Assembly (NCBI GenBank): GCA_035503615.1
Contig: DATJTI010000063.1
Location: forward strand, 1-64,000
DNA from: AP-15 sp035503615
GTDB taxonomy: Bacteria; Pseudomonadota; Alphaproteobacteria; ATCC43930; CGMCC-115725
Length of the DNA stretch: 64,000 bases
Reading direction: 5' to 3'
The position numbers and the translations under genes were made by a program. This document shows positions 8,586 to 17,905 of this stretch, one piece after another (the first letter of the stretch is position 1; each line of letters begins with the position of its first letter). The notes below the pieces were generated by a model. That model ran no database searches, had not been told where the DNA came from, and worked only from the letters and a program-made list of their open reading frames with translations.

Positions 8586-8801
8586 CTAGTCCGGCGGCAA
8601 TTGATAGCTGTGCGGATAGGTGGTCGGCAGGTTCGGGTCGGGGATCTTCAGCGAATCCGACTGGGTCATCCGCACCGCCGAAATGTCGTCGGAAATTCCG
8701 TTCAGGTTCTGGATGTTGCTCGCCCGGTCGGGCGCGCCGATGCTGCAACCGGACAAGATGGTGAGCGAAAATGCGATGACGACACCGAGGCGCAACGGCA
8801 T
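8586..8801 (-). CDS. Small predicted lipoprotein
   Basis: This 71-residue protein has a type II signal peptide ending in the lipobox LSGC (Cys19), so it should be lipidated. The mature part is about 53 residues, polar and without a recognised domain, and ends in PTTYPHSYQLPPD. The ATG follows GGAGGGTATC on the minus strand. An A/T-rich stretch with the 10-base palindrome TTAAGCTTAA (8819-8828) lies just upstream and may be part of the promoter. I do not recognise the family. Confidence 0.65.
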   Translation of the reverse strand: MPLRLGVVIAFSLTILSGCSIGAPDRASNIQNLNGISDDISAVRMTQSDSLKIPDPNLPTTYPHSYQLPPD

Positions 8802-9171
8802 GATACCCTCCGGGTCTATTAAGCTTAAATAGGTGGAAAATCCGTGGCGACAACGCACGATTAAGCTCGCCCGGCGCCGCTGCGTTGCGCGCCCCGCCGG
8901 GAGTGACCCCGATGGCTTCGGCTCCGGGTACGCGCTGCTGCGGAACATGGCTTGGATGCGATTATCGCGAGACCTTGTCGGGCTGGCCCGCGCGGGGCCA
9001 TGCAGCGCCGCGATGGCGGCTATCGGAAGTTGACGCGGCAGGCGGTGCGGCCTAAACCTGAGCCTGTGACAAGGCAGATGAACGGCCGGTGCGGGCGGCG
9101 AATTACCGTCCCGAGCCCCGCATGGGTTCGGGTCGAGTTGCGTTGCCCTGTTGCTGCCGAGGACCATGACC
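8802..9171. other. Intergenic region with one palindrome, no gene seen
   Basis: These 370 bases separate the lipoprotein from the ACT-like gene; the two are divergent. Apart from the TTAAGCTTAA palindrome at 8819-8828 in the lipoprotein promoter region I see nothing that supports a gene or an RNA. Confidence 0.5.
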
Positions 9172-9576
9172 ATGCCTTCCGCTGCCACGACCGCCGCCGA
9201 GACCAACCAGTCTGAAGTCATCCTTGCCGGAACAGCGCGAGCTGGCATTGCCCGAGCCGCTACTATCGGCACCGGTCGCGTTCCGGCGGACGCCGACCCG
9301 ATCCTGGCGCAGAGCGCTTATTTTTCCGTCTACGCGGCGGCCGAGCCCGGGGTCATGCCGCGGGTGCTGGAGCTGTTCGCCAGGCGCGGCCTGGTGCCGT
9401 CGGGATGGCGCAGCACTGCCGCAGGAAATGACCGAAACCAACCGAACGGGTTGGCGATCGAGATCGAGATGCGCGGGCTCGGTAGCGAAACCGCCGACCA
9501 TATCGCCGCCTGCCTGCGGCAGATCGCGTGCGTCGAAGCGGTGTCGAACTCGTGGCGCGCCGCAGGTGCGGGTTGA
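9172..9576 (+). CDS. ACT-domain-like protein
   Basis: This 134-residue protein carries one ACT-type beta-alpha-beta segment from about residue 45: FSVYAAAEPGVMPRVLELFA, then RRGLVPSGW, LAIEIEMRG and ADHIAACLRQIACVEAV. The pattern is the one seen in acetolactate synthase small subunits, where it binds a regulatory amino acid, but the gene is alone and lacks the small-subunit C-terminal half. The start could be either of two ATGs (9166 or 9172); 9172 gives the better distance to GAGG. The stop lies 18 bases before the Nudix gene, so the two may be cotranscribed. The function is not known. Confidence 0.65.
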   Translation: MPSAATTAAETNQSEVILAGTARAGIARAATIGTGRVPADADPILAQSAYFSVYAAAEPGVMPRVLELFARRGLVPSGWRSTAAGNDRNQPNGLAIEIEMRGLGSETADHIAACLRQIACVEAVSNSWRAAGAG

Positions 9577-9594
9577 GCGGAGCCGCCCCGGCCG

Positions 9595-10521
9595 ATGGCG
9601 TTACGCGACCATATCGCCCGCTGCAATAATTTCGATCCGGCGCGCGGCGTGCCGCTGATCGCCCGGAGCGGAGAAATCACGGCGGGCGGAGAAATCACGG
9701 CCGGCGGGCAGATCACCGCCGGCGGAGAGATCACGGCGGTGCCGGTGCGGGTCGGGCTCCTGCGGCGCGACAATGCCGAGGCGCTGCGGCGATTTCCTCG
9801 GGTGTTCGCGGTCGCGGACGAACAGGTGATGCTGACCGCGCGCGGCGATGCCGCCGCGATCAGCCGCGCGGTCGACCAGGTGGTCGATGCGCTGGTCGGC
9901 GAGAGGCAGATCCCGAAAGCGCGCAACGAGACCTTCGATGTCGCGCGGCGATGGGGCGAGCCGCCGATCTTCCGCCTCGACCGGGGTGCCGTGCCGTTTT
10001 TCGGCACGCGCGCCTATGGGGTGCACCTCAACGGCTATTGCCGCAGCGCCGGCGAGCTGTCGCTGTGGATCGGCCGCCGGGCTGCGGATAAGCGGGTGGC
10101 GCCGGGCAAGCTCGACAACCTCGTCGCCGGCGGCATCGGCAATGGGCTCGGGCTCGTCGAGACGCTGACAAAGGAAGCCGATGAGGAGGCGATGATCCCG
10201 CCGGACCTGATCGCGCAAGCCCGTCCTGCCGGAGCCGTCTCCTACCGCATGGAAACCCCGCTCGGCGTCCGCGACGATGTGCTGTTCGTGTACGATCTCG
10301 AGGTGCCGGCCGATTTCATCCCGCAAAACCGCGACGGTGAATCGGTCGGGTTCGCGCTGATGCCGGTGGCCGAGGTGCTCGACCGGATCCGCATGGGCGA
10401 CGATTTCAAGTTCAACGTCAACCTGGTGATCCTCGATTTTGCGGTGCGGCACGGTCTGTTGACGCCGGACGACCCGGACTATCTCGACATCGCCACCGGG
10501 CTGCACCGCCCGCTCGACTGA
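9595..10521 (+). CDS. Nudix hydrolase with DUF4743-type N-terminal domain
   Basis: This 308-residue protein combines an N-terminal alpha/beta domain with a Nudix domain. The Nudix box runs from about residue 179 (AGGIGNGLGLVETLTKEADE) with the catalytic EADEEA at 194-199. The arrangement resembles the Tnr3/DUF4743 family, which hydrolyses thiamine-diphosphate-like or other nucleoside diphosphates. Near the N-terminus four in-frame 18-bp repeats insert GEITAG-type units (residues 26-49), which look like a recent expansion. The substrate is not deducible. Confidence 0.85.
   Translation: MALRDHIARCNNFDPARGVPLIARSGEITAGGEITAGGQITAGGEITAVPVRVGLLRRDNAEALRRFPRVFAVADEQVMLTARGDAAAISRAVDQVVDALVGERQIPKARNETFDVARRWGEPPIFRLDRGAVPFFGTRAYGVHLNGYCRSAGELSLWIGRRAADKRVAPGKLDNLVAGGIGNGLGLVETLTKEADEEAMIPPDLIAQARPAGAVSYRMETPLGVRDDVLFVYDLEVPADFIPQNRDGESVGFALMPVAEVLDRIRMGDDFKFNVNLVILDFAVRHGLLTPDDPDYLDIATGLHRPLD
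9670..9741 (+). repeat. Four tandem 18-bp units inside the Nudix gene
   Basis: Units at 9670, 9688, 9706 and 9724 follow the pattern GGAGAAATCACGGCGGGC. Each encodes about GEITAG, so the reading frame is preserved. They interrupt an otherwise ordinary N-terminal domain. Confidence 0.9.
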
Positions 10522-10672
10522 GCCGCAGCAGCCATCGTCGATGACCGCGAGCGGCCCGGGCCAAACCGCCCCGGTTCAGCGGCTCTGCGCCCGGCGGGAT
10601 GTCCCGCCCCCGATGCGAGCGTGCGGCGGGGCTGGCGGCGGCTCGCCGCTTCTTTCCACTGCACCGTGAGCG

Positions 10673-11839
10673 TCAGGCCATGTCGTGTTCCGCGCGGCAC
10701 TCCGTGCCATCGATCCGCTGCAAGCGGAATCGCCGGAACTCACCCGCGAAATCGCCTGCGAAGTGAAGGGTGAATTCGACCTGGGACAGCCAACGATCCG
10801 CCTTGAACTCGCATGTCGCCTGCAGAAGATCATCGGCCGGCGCAAGCTGTTGCGCGTGTTCGTGGATGATCACCGTGCCCATTTGCGCGGTGATCCTGAC
10901 CGCCACGACGGCGATCGTCGATCCGGCCGCGAACGAAACGGTCAGGCGGTAAGCGCCGGGCTCGACATCGATGTAGGGGCCGTAGACCGCGCAACCCTGA
11001 AAACCTAGAGGGATCAAAATTCCGGTGGAACCCCGCTCGACGGTTCGACAAATCGCCGGATCGTCAAATTGCCAAAGGATCCGGCACTCTCCATAGACCT
11101 GTCGATTTTGCCACAGGCTGTTGTAATTGTTGGTGCCGGTCACCCCGAGCACGGATAATTCCCCACCGTGGGTCTTGGCACTGATCGCCACCAGGGAATT
11201 GTCGGGCGCAACACAACAGATGGGACTGCCGCCGCTTTCCGGAACGATGCGCCGCAGTTCGCCGATCCATTGATCGTCGGCGGCGGCAGCCATCGACAGG
11301 CGAGCGGACGCCGCGGCCACGGCATGGCCGAACAGCACCGGCCCGGTCGGGTAAAGCGGGTTTGCGCCGTAATAACCCAATTGGCAGTTCTCGAGGATGA
11401 AATCGATCGCCAGCCGCATTTCGCGCCGCCGGGGCTTGGCCCAGATCAGGCCATTCGACATCGCGGTCCAGCGCGGCGATAAAAACCGCAGCGCCTTGAA
11501 CGCGACAAATTCAATCCCGTCGGGCACCACCAGCGGGCTGATCGCGCGCATCGCCAAATCCGCATATAATCCACCATATAGATAAAGCAGGCAAAGCCGT
11601 GCCAGATCGCATTTATAGGCGAAGGGCCGCAGACGGTCGAAGGTCTGCAGCACGGCCGGTTCGAAGTTTTCGGCTATCACCTCGCGCAGTTCGTTCCCGC
11701 TCCAGAGGCGATATTGTGCATCGGGGTAAACAGCACGCAAGCTCGCCGCATTTTCCTCGATAATCGGGGGAAGGTTTGCCGGAATGGAATCTGTATCGTT
11801 GATCAGAACCTGATGGATCTGGCCGATCGAGATGCTCAT
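10673..11839 (-). CDS. GT32-like glycosyltransferase with C-terminal beta-rich domain, degenerate DxD
   Basis: This is a 388-residue protein. Residues 1-230 match the glycosyltransferase sugar-binding region shared by GT32/Och1-like enzymes: IGQIHQVLIND, YRLWSGNELREV, AYKCDLARLCLLYLYGG and a substrate-loop Asn-Gly-Leu. The expected metal-binding DxD after YGGLYA reads D94-L95-A96, so the second Asp is lost. From about residue 250 a separate beta-rich domain follows (GAYRLTVSFAAGS, HEHAQQL). The start is the ATG behind AGGAACG. Its G+C looks lower than that of the neighbours, and it stands alone, facing the Nudix gene. It may transfer a sugar to a surface glycan; activity is uncertain given the altered motif. 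Confidence 0.75.
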   Translation of the reverse strand: MSISIGQIHQVLINDTDSIPANLPPIIEENAASLRAVYPDAQYRLWSGNELREVIAENFEPAVLQTFDRLRPFAYKCDLARLCLLYLYGGLYADLAMRAISPLVVPDGIEFVAFKALRFLSPRWTAMSNGLIWAKPRRREMRLAIDFILENCQLGYYGANPLYPTGPVLFGHAVAAASARLSMAAAADDQWIGELRRIVPESGGSPICCVAPDNSLVAISAKTHGGELSVLGVTGTNNYNSLWQNRQVYGECRILWQFDDPAICRTVERGSTGILIPLGFQGCAVYGPYIDVEPGAYRLTVSFAAGSTIAVVAVRITAQMGTVIIHEHAQQLAPADDLLQATCEFKADRWLSQVEFTLHFAGDFAGEFRRFRLQRIDGTECRAEHDMA

Positions 11840-12152
11840 CGAGCGTTCCTGGTTGGCATGACGACGCATGGCGGGGATGGCGGCAACCCCCATATGTTGC
11901 CACAAGACGGGACGACGCCGGGATGGGGCGGGTCGAGCCTGCCATTCGAGGCAGGTCGGGTTTGTCGCGCATTGCGCTACGGTCGATGCCCGACCGCTGC
12001 CGGCGGCTGGATACGCCGCGAAATTTGCGGTCGGCATCACGGCATCTTGCTGAGCCCCCCGAGCACCCCCGCGATTGCGCCCGAATTGACTCGGCGCCGG
12101 ATGCTGGCTTAGAAGGTCTGCGGCATACGCCGTGTCGGGCCCGCTCACCGGT
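11840..12152. other. Region between the glycosyltransferase and tRNA-Ser, no gene seen
   Basis: These 313 bases hold only open frames without start sites or homology. The glycosyltransferase promoter and the tRNA-Ser promoter should both lie here. Confidence 0.5.
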
Positions 12153-12244
12153 GGAGGGGTGGCCGAGTGGCTGAAGGCGGCGGTTTGCTAAACCGTTATA
12201 GGGTTAAACCCCTATCGTGAGTTCGAATCTCATCCCCTCCGCCA
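12153..12244 (+). tRNA. tRNA-Ser (GCT)
   Basis: The acceptor stem GGAGGGG pairs with CCCCTCC and is followed by discriminator G and encoded CCA. The anticodon loop TTTGCTAA has anticodon GCT (reads AGC/AGU). A long variable arm (TATAGGGTTAAACCCCTATC) and T-loop GTTCGAATC are typical of class II serine tRNAs. Confidence 0.97.
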
Positions 12245-12447
12245 CCTCCTGCACTTGCATGCGATGGGTGATCCAAAAGCGGTCGCCGCCAGGGTCGGCG
12301 CGGCTGAGCGGTTCTCGAGCGGAAGTTCGCCGCCCGTAAAACGGGGCTCGGACCCGGACCCGCGGGACCATTGTGGTGCCGGGCGATCGACGCGAGCCCT
12401 CCCGATCTGCTAGGCTTGCGCGGCTTTTTTGCTCTAGGAGAAAATCG

Positions 12448-13209
12448 ATGAACGATGCGATGACGCTGTCCGAGCGCGCCGACGCGCTCGAAGCCAAAAT
12501 GAGCCGCGAACTCGATCACATCGTCATCAAATCGCGGCTTTACAGCATGGCCGATGGCGATATGGGACCGGCGCCAAACGCCGCCGCGCTGATGGCCGCA
12601 AATCCCCAGGCGCGGGTGCTGATGGGCGATGATCCACGCCTGCCGCCGATGCCGCCGCAGCCCACCTTGATCGATTTCTTCAAATACCGCTTCGGGCCGG
12701 CGGCGCACCTGTTGCAAAGCGCCAAGCACGCGGTCAATGCCGGGTTGCCCGAGACCATGGTGCTCGCCTGCTTGCTGCATGACATCTCGACGATCGGCTT
12801 CATTCGCGGCGATCACGGCTATTGGGGAGCCCAGCTGGTCGAGCCCTATGTCGACGCGGAGGTGACCTGGGCGATCCGCGCCCACCAGGTGCTGCGGTTT
12901 TATCCCGACGAGTCGGTCGGCTATGACTATCCGCAATCCTACATCAAGACATTCGGCGCCGATTACCATCCCGATCCCTATATCGAGGCCGATTATCAGC
13001 GCATGCGCAATCACAAATGGTACATGTCGGGCCGCATGATTACCGTCCACGACATCTATTCGTTCGATCCGAATGCGGTGGTCGAACTCGACGAGTTCAC
13101 CGATGTGATCGGCCGGAATTTCCGCCAGCCAAAGGAAGGGCTCGGCTTCGACAACAGTCCGGTCGCGCATATGTGGCGGGCGATGATCCGGCCTGCCAAA
13201 TATCTGTAA
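12448..13209 (+). CDS. HD-domain-like protein
   Basis: This 253-residue protein has histidines and an HD pair arranged as in the HD superfamily: H87 and H94 in AAHLLQSAKHAVNAG, then CLLHDIS (H111-D112) and a further His in IRAHQVLRFYPD. HD proteins are usually metal-dependent phosphohydrolases, or oxygenases of the mixed-valent diiron kind. No second domain is present. The start is fixed by TAGGAGAAAATCG before ATG. The following cytochrome c gene begins 45 bases later on the same strand, so they may be cotranscribed. I do not recognise the exact family. Confidence 0.75.
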   Translation: MNDAMTLSERADALEAKMSRELDHIVIKSRLYSMADGDMGPAPNAAALMAANPQARVLMGDDPRLPPMPPQPTLIDFFKYRFGPAAHLLQSAKHAVNAGLPETMVLACLLHDISTIGFIRGDHGYWGAQLVEPYVDAEVTWAIRAHQVLRFYPDESVGYDYPQSYIKTFGADYHPDPYIEADYQRMRNHKWYMSGRMITVHDIYSFDPNAVVELDEFTDVIGRNFRQPKEGLGFDNSPVAHMWRAMIRPAKYL

Positions 13210-13254
13210 TCGCCAAACATCGGTAATCGACGGATCGCGCAATCGGTCGGACCG

Positions 13255-13851
13255 TTGCGGGCCACCGTGTGGGCGGCGCTGGTCGCTCTGCCCCTGAGCG
13301 GCGGCACGGCGGTCGCGGCAGGCGGACCGGCCGGCGCCGTCGCTCCGCCGCCTTCCGCGACGACGCTGGCGCTGTGCCAGTCATGCCATGGGCGGGACGG
13401 CCGGCCGGCCGATCACACCGTTCCGATCATCACCGGCCAGCAACCCGCCTATCTCCGGAAACAGCTCGACGATTACCGCAGCGGTGCACGCAACAGCGAG
13501 ATCATGTCGTCGATCGCCGCGAGCCTGAGCAATGCCCAGATCGCACGGATCGCCGCCGATCTCGGCAGCGCGCAATGGCCCGCCCCGGTCACGACCCCCG
13601 CGACGGCGCCGGCGGCTCCCGCCGAGATTGCGACGTGCCGGGCCTGCCATCACGCCGATCTCGCCGGTGGGGCCGGCGCCACGGGTATCACCCCGCGGTT
13701 GGCCGGGCAGTACTCGGATTACCTGGCCGCCACGATGGAGGCCTATGCCGATGGCGAGCGCGCCAACGACGCCGCGATGGCGGGGCTGATGCAGAGCTTG
13801 TCCGCAGCGCAGCGGCAGCGCATCGCCCGCTATCTCGCGACGCTGCGTTGA
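13255..13851 (+). CDS. Dihaem cytochrome c (c4-like), periplasmic
   Basis: This 198-residue protein has an N-terminal signal sequence and two haem-attachment motifs, CQSCH (C41-H45) and CRACH in the second half, each followed by a methionine-containing segment. This is the two-domain layout of cytochrome c4 and related electron carriers. The start is uncertain: TTG at 13255 or GTG at 13267; no strong ribosome site is seen for either. It precedes a sorbosone-dehydrogenase-like enzyme and is the likely electron acceptor of that enzyme. Confidence 0.85.
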   Translation: MRATVWAALVALPLSGGTAVAAGGPAGAVAPPPSATTLALCQSCHGRDGRPADHTVPIITGQQPAYLRKQLDDYRSGARNSEIMSSIAASLSNAQIARIAADLGSAQWPAPVTTPATAPAAPAEIATCRACHHADLAGGAGATGITPRLAGQYSDYLAATMEAYADGERANDAAMAGLMQSLSAAQRQRIARYLATLR

Positions 13852-13903
13852 CGGCCGCCCTTCGCTCGTGGCCGGCCACCCCCGATCGAGTGGGAGTTCG
13901 AGG

Positions 13904-15283
13904 ATGAAGACAGAGAGGTTTCGCACCGCCTCATCACGGCTCAGACTTTTCCCCCTCGCGGCGCTGTCGGTGCTGGCCTTCGTCGGCACGACCACGCCGG
14001 GTCCGGCGCAGCCGGTGCGTACCGGTGCCAGCGCCTATGGCGGCTGGAAGAGCGACGCGCCCGGGATCATGCGCAAGATCACACCCGACGATCTGCCGGC
14101 ACCGCTCGCGACGCCGCCGACCGCCAACCGGTCGCGGGTCGTGGCGAAACCCGCCGGCGCCAGCCTGCGGACCATGCCCGGCTTTGCCGTCGCCGCTTAT
14201 GTCACCGGCGTGACCGGGGCGCGCGTGCTGCGCGTCGCCCCCGATGGCGACATCTTTCTGGCGCAGAGCCGGCCCGAAGGGAAGATCGTGACGATCCATC
14301 CCGGCGCCGATATGAAAAACCCGAAGGTCACCACCTTTGCCGCCGGGCTACGCATGCCTTACGGCATCGCATTCTATCCGCCGGGGCCGTCTCCCAAATG
14401 GGTCTATGTCGGCGAATGGGGCAAGGTCATCCGCTTTCCCTATCATGCGGGTGACCTGACCGCTTCCGGCGCGCCGCAGACAATCGTCTCCGACCTCGCC
14501 ACCGGCGGCAATCACTGGACCCGAGACGTCGCCTTTTCGCCGGACGGCAAGACCATGTATGTCGCGGTCGGCTCGGCCAGCAATGTTGCCGAGGATATGG
14601 GGAAGCGGCCCGCCGATTTTGCCGCATTCGAGAAGGCCCATTCGATCGGCTCGGCCTGGGGTCGCGAGGACTGGCGCGCCGACGTATTGACCTACACCCC
14701 GGACGGCAAGGACAAGCGGGTGTTTGCTTCAGGCATTCGCAATTGTTCGGGGCTGGCGGTGCAGCCGGGCACCGGCCAGATCTACTGCGCCGTCAACGAG
14801 CGCGATCTGCTTGGTGACAATCTGCCGCCCGATTATGTCACGAGCGTCAAGGAGGGCGCGTTCTACGGCTGGCCCTGGTATTATATCGGCGACCATCCAG
14901 ATAGCCGGCCGGGCGGCGGGCCACGGCCGGATCTGGCCGATCGAATCACCATTCCCGATGTGCTGATCCAGCCGCATTCCGCACCACTCGGCCTCGCCTT
15001 CAACCCGGGCGGTCAGTTCCCGCCGGATTGGAAGGGCGACGCGTTTGTCGCGCTGCACGGCTCGTGGAACCGGGCATTGCGCACCGGGTACAAGATCATC
15101 CGACTGCCGTTCAAGGATGGCCGGCCGACCGGCGAATACCAGGATTTCGTGATCGGGTTTGTCGTCAACAATCAGGATGTCTGGGGCCGCCCGGTCGACG
15201 TGGCGTTTGCCAAGGACGGCTCGATGCTGTTCAGCGATGACGGCAATGGGGTCGTCTACCGCGTCACCTACCAGCCGGAATGA
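13904..15283 (+). CDS. Sorbosone/glucose dehydrogenase-like periplasmic beta-propeller
   Basis: This 459-residue protein has a signal sequence (residues 1-35) and the beta-propeller repeats of the L-sorbosone/soluble PQQ-glucose dehydrogenase family. Hallmarks are GLRMPYGIAFYPPGP, RDVAFSPDGKTMYV, ASGIRNCSGLAVQPGTGQIY, GAFYGWPWYYIG, ALHGSWNRA and GRPVDVAFAKDGSMLFSDDG. Such enzymes oxidise sugars or aldehydes in the periplasm using PQQ and pass electrons to cytochrome c. The dihaem cytochrome immediately upstream fits this role. The ATG at 13904 follows GAGG and begins the signal peptide. No PQQ biosynthesis genes are in the window. Confidence 0.85.
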   Translation: MKTERFRTASSRLRLFPLAALSVLAFVGTTTPGPAQPVRTGASAYGGWKSDAPGIMRKITPDDLPAPLATPPTANRSRVVAKPAGASLRTMPGFAVAAYVTGVTGARVLRVAPDGDIFLAQSRPEGKIVTIHPGADMKNPKVTTFAAGLRMPYGIAFYPPGPSPKWVYVGEWGKVIRFPYHAGDLTASGAPQTIVSDLATGGNHWTRDVAFSPDGKTMYVAVGSASNVAEDMGKRPADFAAFEKAHSIGSAWGREDWRADVLTYTPDGKDKRVFASGIRNCSGLAVQPGTGQIYCAVNERDLLGDNLPPDYVTSVKEGAFYGWPWYYIGDHPDSRPGGGPRPDLADRITIPDVLIQPHSAPLGLAFNPGGQFPPDWKGDAFVALHGSWNRALRTGYKIIRLPFKDGRPTGEYQDFVIGFVVNNQDVWGRPVDVAFAKDGSMLFSDDGNGVVYRVTYQPE

Positions 15284-15380
15284 TCCGGCGCGGCTATGGG
15301 GGCGCGGGTCATGGGGGTCATGCCCCGCTGCCGCCGCAGGCCGGCGCCCTGGTCGCGCGGCCTACCCGCATCGCTGCCGC

Positions 15381-15407
15381 CAGTCAGCGCAGTCAGTGGA
15401 GTCAGTG
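15381..15407. repeat. Three tandem 9-bp units
   Basis: CAGTCAGCG, CAGTCAGTG and GAGTCAGTG lie head to tail at 15381, 15390 and 15399. The last unit runs into the stop codon of the small minus-strand gene. Confidence 0.8.
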
Positions 15408-15593
15408 GACGAGATCGCTCGGCATCTCGCGCATCACCGCGATCGTGCGCGAGATCCTGAACCAGTTCAGCAATTCGTCGCGGCCGCCCTGCCGCATCAT
15501 GCGCTCGCAATGTGCGACCGCGAGTTCGGCATCGCTGCCATATGCGTGCAGCACCAGATGGGCAGCGCGATAGACATCGACAGTCGACAGCAT
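15402..15593 (-). CDS. Small conserved-looking hypothetical protein
   Basis: This 63-residue protein begins MLSTVDVYRAAHLVLHAYGS and ends MREMPSDLVH. It is predicted largely helical with one cysteine. The ATG lies behind GGAAAAGGAAAAG. Similar short proteins with the opening TxDVYRAA and a following Ala/His-rich helix occur in alphaproteobacteria, without known function. The frame is open further upstream, but only this part has a ribosome site. Confidence 0.6.
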   Translation of the reverse strand: MLSTVDVYRAAHLVLHAYGSDAELAVAHCERMMRQGGRDELLNWFRISRTIAVMREMPSDLVH

Positions 15594-15835
15594 CGACTTT
15601 TCCTTTTCGACATGGCAAACGGAGTAGCGAGCTTCGATCTGGCGACTGCTCCCGCAGATCAATCGCGCTTCCTGCCCGGTTCGATCCAGCCTTGCTTCAA
15701 GCCAGCATTTCTGGTGGCGGGCTCGGGTGTTCTTATGGACCCCGAGTCTATCGAGGATTCGCTCTGATACCAAATAAATTCGTGGTAAAGACGATCGACT
15801 GTCGTGAGCAAATACGGCGCGAATATCGACGGAAA

Positions 15836-17905
15836 TCAGCCGGGCGTGTCGGGCTCCCAGCCGATCGTTCGGCGCAGAAAATTGTAGCCGAGTGCGGTGA
15901 ACGAGGCGCGCTCGCGATTGTCCTTGCCATAGCCGTGACCACCGGCGGCCGGCTCGTAGAACCAGGCCGCGTAGCCCATCGCTTGCAATTTCGCCGCCAT
16001 CTTGCGGGCGTGGCCGGGGTGGACGCGATCGTCGCGCCGGCTGGTGGCGATCAGGATCGGCGGGTAATGCCGGCCCGGTGCTGCGGCATGATAGGCCGAT
16101 ATTTCCTTCAAAAAGGCCCAATCTTCAGGATCGTCGGGGTCGCCGTATTCGGCGATCCAGCTGGCACCGGCATGCAATTTCGCGTAGCGGCGCATGTCGA
16201 TCAGCGGGATCGTGCAGAACAGCGCGCCGAACCGCTCCGGATAGCGGGTCAGCATGTTGGTGATCAGGATGCCGCCATTCGATCCGCCCTCGGCGGCGAT
16301 CCGGCCGGGGCGGGTCACACCGCGCCGCACCAGATCGGCGGCGACGGCGGCGAAATCATCGTGCGAGCGGCGCTTGCCCTCGCGGCGCCCGGCCTCGTGC
16401 CAGGCGGTGCCGAACTCGCCGCCGCCGCGGATATTGGCGACGACGCTGGTGCCGCCGCGCTCGAGCCACAGGCTCCCGATCGCCGAATTGTAATAGGGCA
16501 GCTGCGCGATGCGAAATCCGCCATAGCCCGACAGATGCACCGGCGCATCGCCGGTCGCGCCGGGCGGCCCGACCTGGGTATAGGGAATGCGGGTGCCGTC
16601 GGCCGACAGCGCTTCGTGCCGGGTGACGACGAGGCCGGCGGGATCGAAGGTTTGCGGCGCCCGCTTCAACAGTTCAGGAGCGGCGCCGGGGTGCAGCAGA
16701 AACAGCGATGGCGGGGTCAGCGGGTCCTGCGCATTGGCGAGCAGGTCGCCGTTCGACTCCTCGGTGCGCGTATCCAACGGCCAGACATTGGCGACGCCGA
16801 GTTCCGGCAATCCGGTGATGCGCTCGTGCGACCAGCCTGCGGCGGAGGGTGTCAGCGCTTCGAACACCGGCTTCAGGTCATCGAGGATCGACAGGACCAG
16901 CCGGTCGCCGCACCAGCAGAACCCTTGCAGGGCACGCCGCTCGCCCGGCTCGAAGAGTTTGGCGAAGTGCCGGTCACCGGCGAGAAAAGCCGAAAACGAG
17001 ATGCCGAAGACGGTATCGGGCGGAAACGTTTCGCCGCCGACGGTCCAGGAGGTGCGGCGCCGAACCGCGAGCCAGCCGCGATGCCAGGTCAGCCACGCGT
17101 CGGTCGGCAGATCGAGCCGGGTCTTGGGGCCGTTGCGGTCGCCGATCGAGACAATGGCGTCAAAAAAGCCGAGGCGTTCGGCGAACCAGATGCGCTCGCC
17201 CTCGGCCTCCCGGTCGCGATCGGCCCAGACCGACATATGCCCGGCATCGGTTGCGAAGATGACCGGTGCGGCGAGCGGGTCGGTGCCGCGCCGCCAGCAC
17301 CGCACGGTGCGGGCATAGCCGGAAGCGGTCGCCATGCCATCGCCCAGCGCCGAGGACAGCAGCAGCGTGTCGCGATCGAGCCAGGCCGCTCCGCCCTTGG
17401 CCTCCGGCAGCACGAAGCCGCCGGGCACGAAATCGCGCGTCGTCAGGTCGAATTCGCGCAATACCCGCGCATCGGCACCGCCGCGCGACAGCATCACGAG
17501 GGCGCGGTCGTGGCTCTTCGGCAGGGTCACCGCCTCGCTCCAGACCCAATCGTCGCCTTCCTGGGCGGCGAGCGCATCGAGGTCGAGCAGCACCTCCCAT
17601 TGCGGCGCCTCGCTGCGGAAGCTGTCGAGGGTCGTCACTTGCCACAGCCCGCGAGGATGATCGGCATCCTTCCAGAAATTGAACACGCGCTGACCGCGCC
17701 GGGCGATCAGCGGCAGATTGTCGGACCGGTCGAGGATCGCGGCGAGCCGGTCGCGATCGGCGGCGAAGCGTGCATCACCATAGCGCGCCAAGGTCGTCCG
17801 GTTCTGCCGCTCGACCCAGTCGAGGGCCGCCGCACCATCGACCTCTTCGAGCCACAGATAGGGGTCGTCATCGGGCGCATCGAGGGTCGGGCGGGCGTCG
17901 ATCAT
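15836..17905 (-). CDS. Prolyl oligopeptidase family serine peptidase (S9A)
   Basis: This 689-residue protein starts with DDPYLWLEEVDGAAALDWV, the N-terminal signature of the S9A family. A seven-bladed propeller follows to about residue 410, then an alpha/beta-hydrolase domain. The nucleophile is Ser542 in EGGSNGG, with the Asp in ATSRRDDRVHPGHA and the His in AGGHGYG near the C-terminus. It cleaves short peptides after proline, probably in the cytoplasm since no signal peptide is present. It is monocistronic and divergent from the enolase-superfamily gene, with only 114 bases between their starts. Confidence 0.92.
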   Translation of the reverse strand: MIDARPTLDAPDDDPYLWLEEVDGAAALDWVERQNRTTLARYGDARFAADRDRLAAILDRSDNLPLIARRGQRVFNFWKDADHPRGLWQVTTLDSFRSEAPQWEVLLDLDALAAQEGDDWVWSEAVTLPKSHDRALVMLSRGGADARVLREFDLTTRDFVPGGFVLPEAKGGAAWLDRDTLLLSSALGDGMATASGYARTVRCWRRGTDPLAAPVIFATDAGHMSVWADRDREAEGERIWFAERLGFFDAIVSIGDRNGPKTRLDLPTDAWLTWHRGWLAVRRRTSWTVGGETFPPDTVFGISFSAFLAGDRHFAKLFEPGERRALQGFCWCGDRLVLSILDDLKPVFEALTPSAAGWSHERITGLPELGVANVWPLDTRTEESNGDLLANAQDPLTPPSLFLLHPGAAPELLKRAPQTFDPAGLVVTRHEALSADGTRIPYTQVGPPGATGDAPVHLSGYGGFRIAQLPYYNSAIGSLWLERGGTSVVANIRGGGEFGTAWHEAGRREGKRRSHDDFAAVAADLVRRGVTRPGRIAAEGGSNGGILITNMLTRYPERFGALFCTIPLIDMRRYAKLHAGASWIAEYGDPDDPEDWAFLKEISAYHAAAPGRHYPPILIATSRRDDRVHPGHARKMAAKLQAMGYAAWFYEPAAGGHGYGKDNRERASFTALGYNFLRRTIGWEPDTPG

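Noticed and set aside
12196..13242. 348-residue minus-strand frame covering tRNA-Ser
   Set aside because: Overlaps the tRNA and lies opposite the HD-like gene; no motif.
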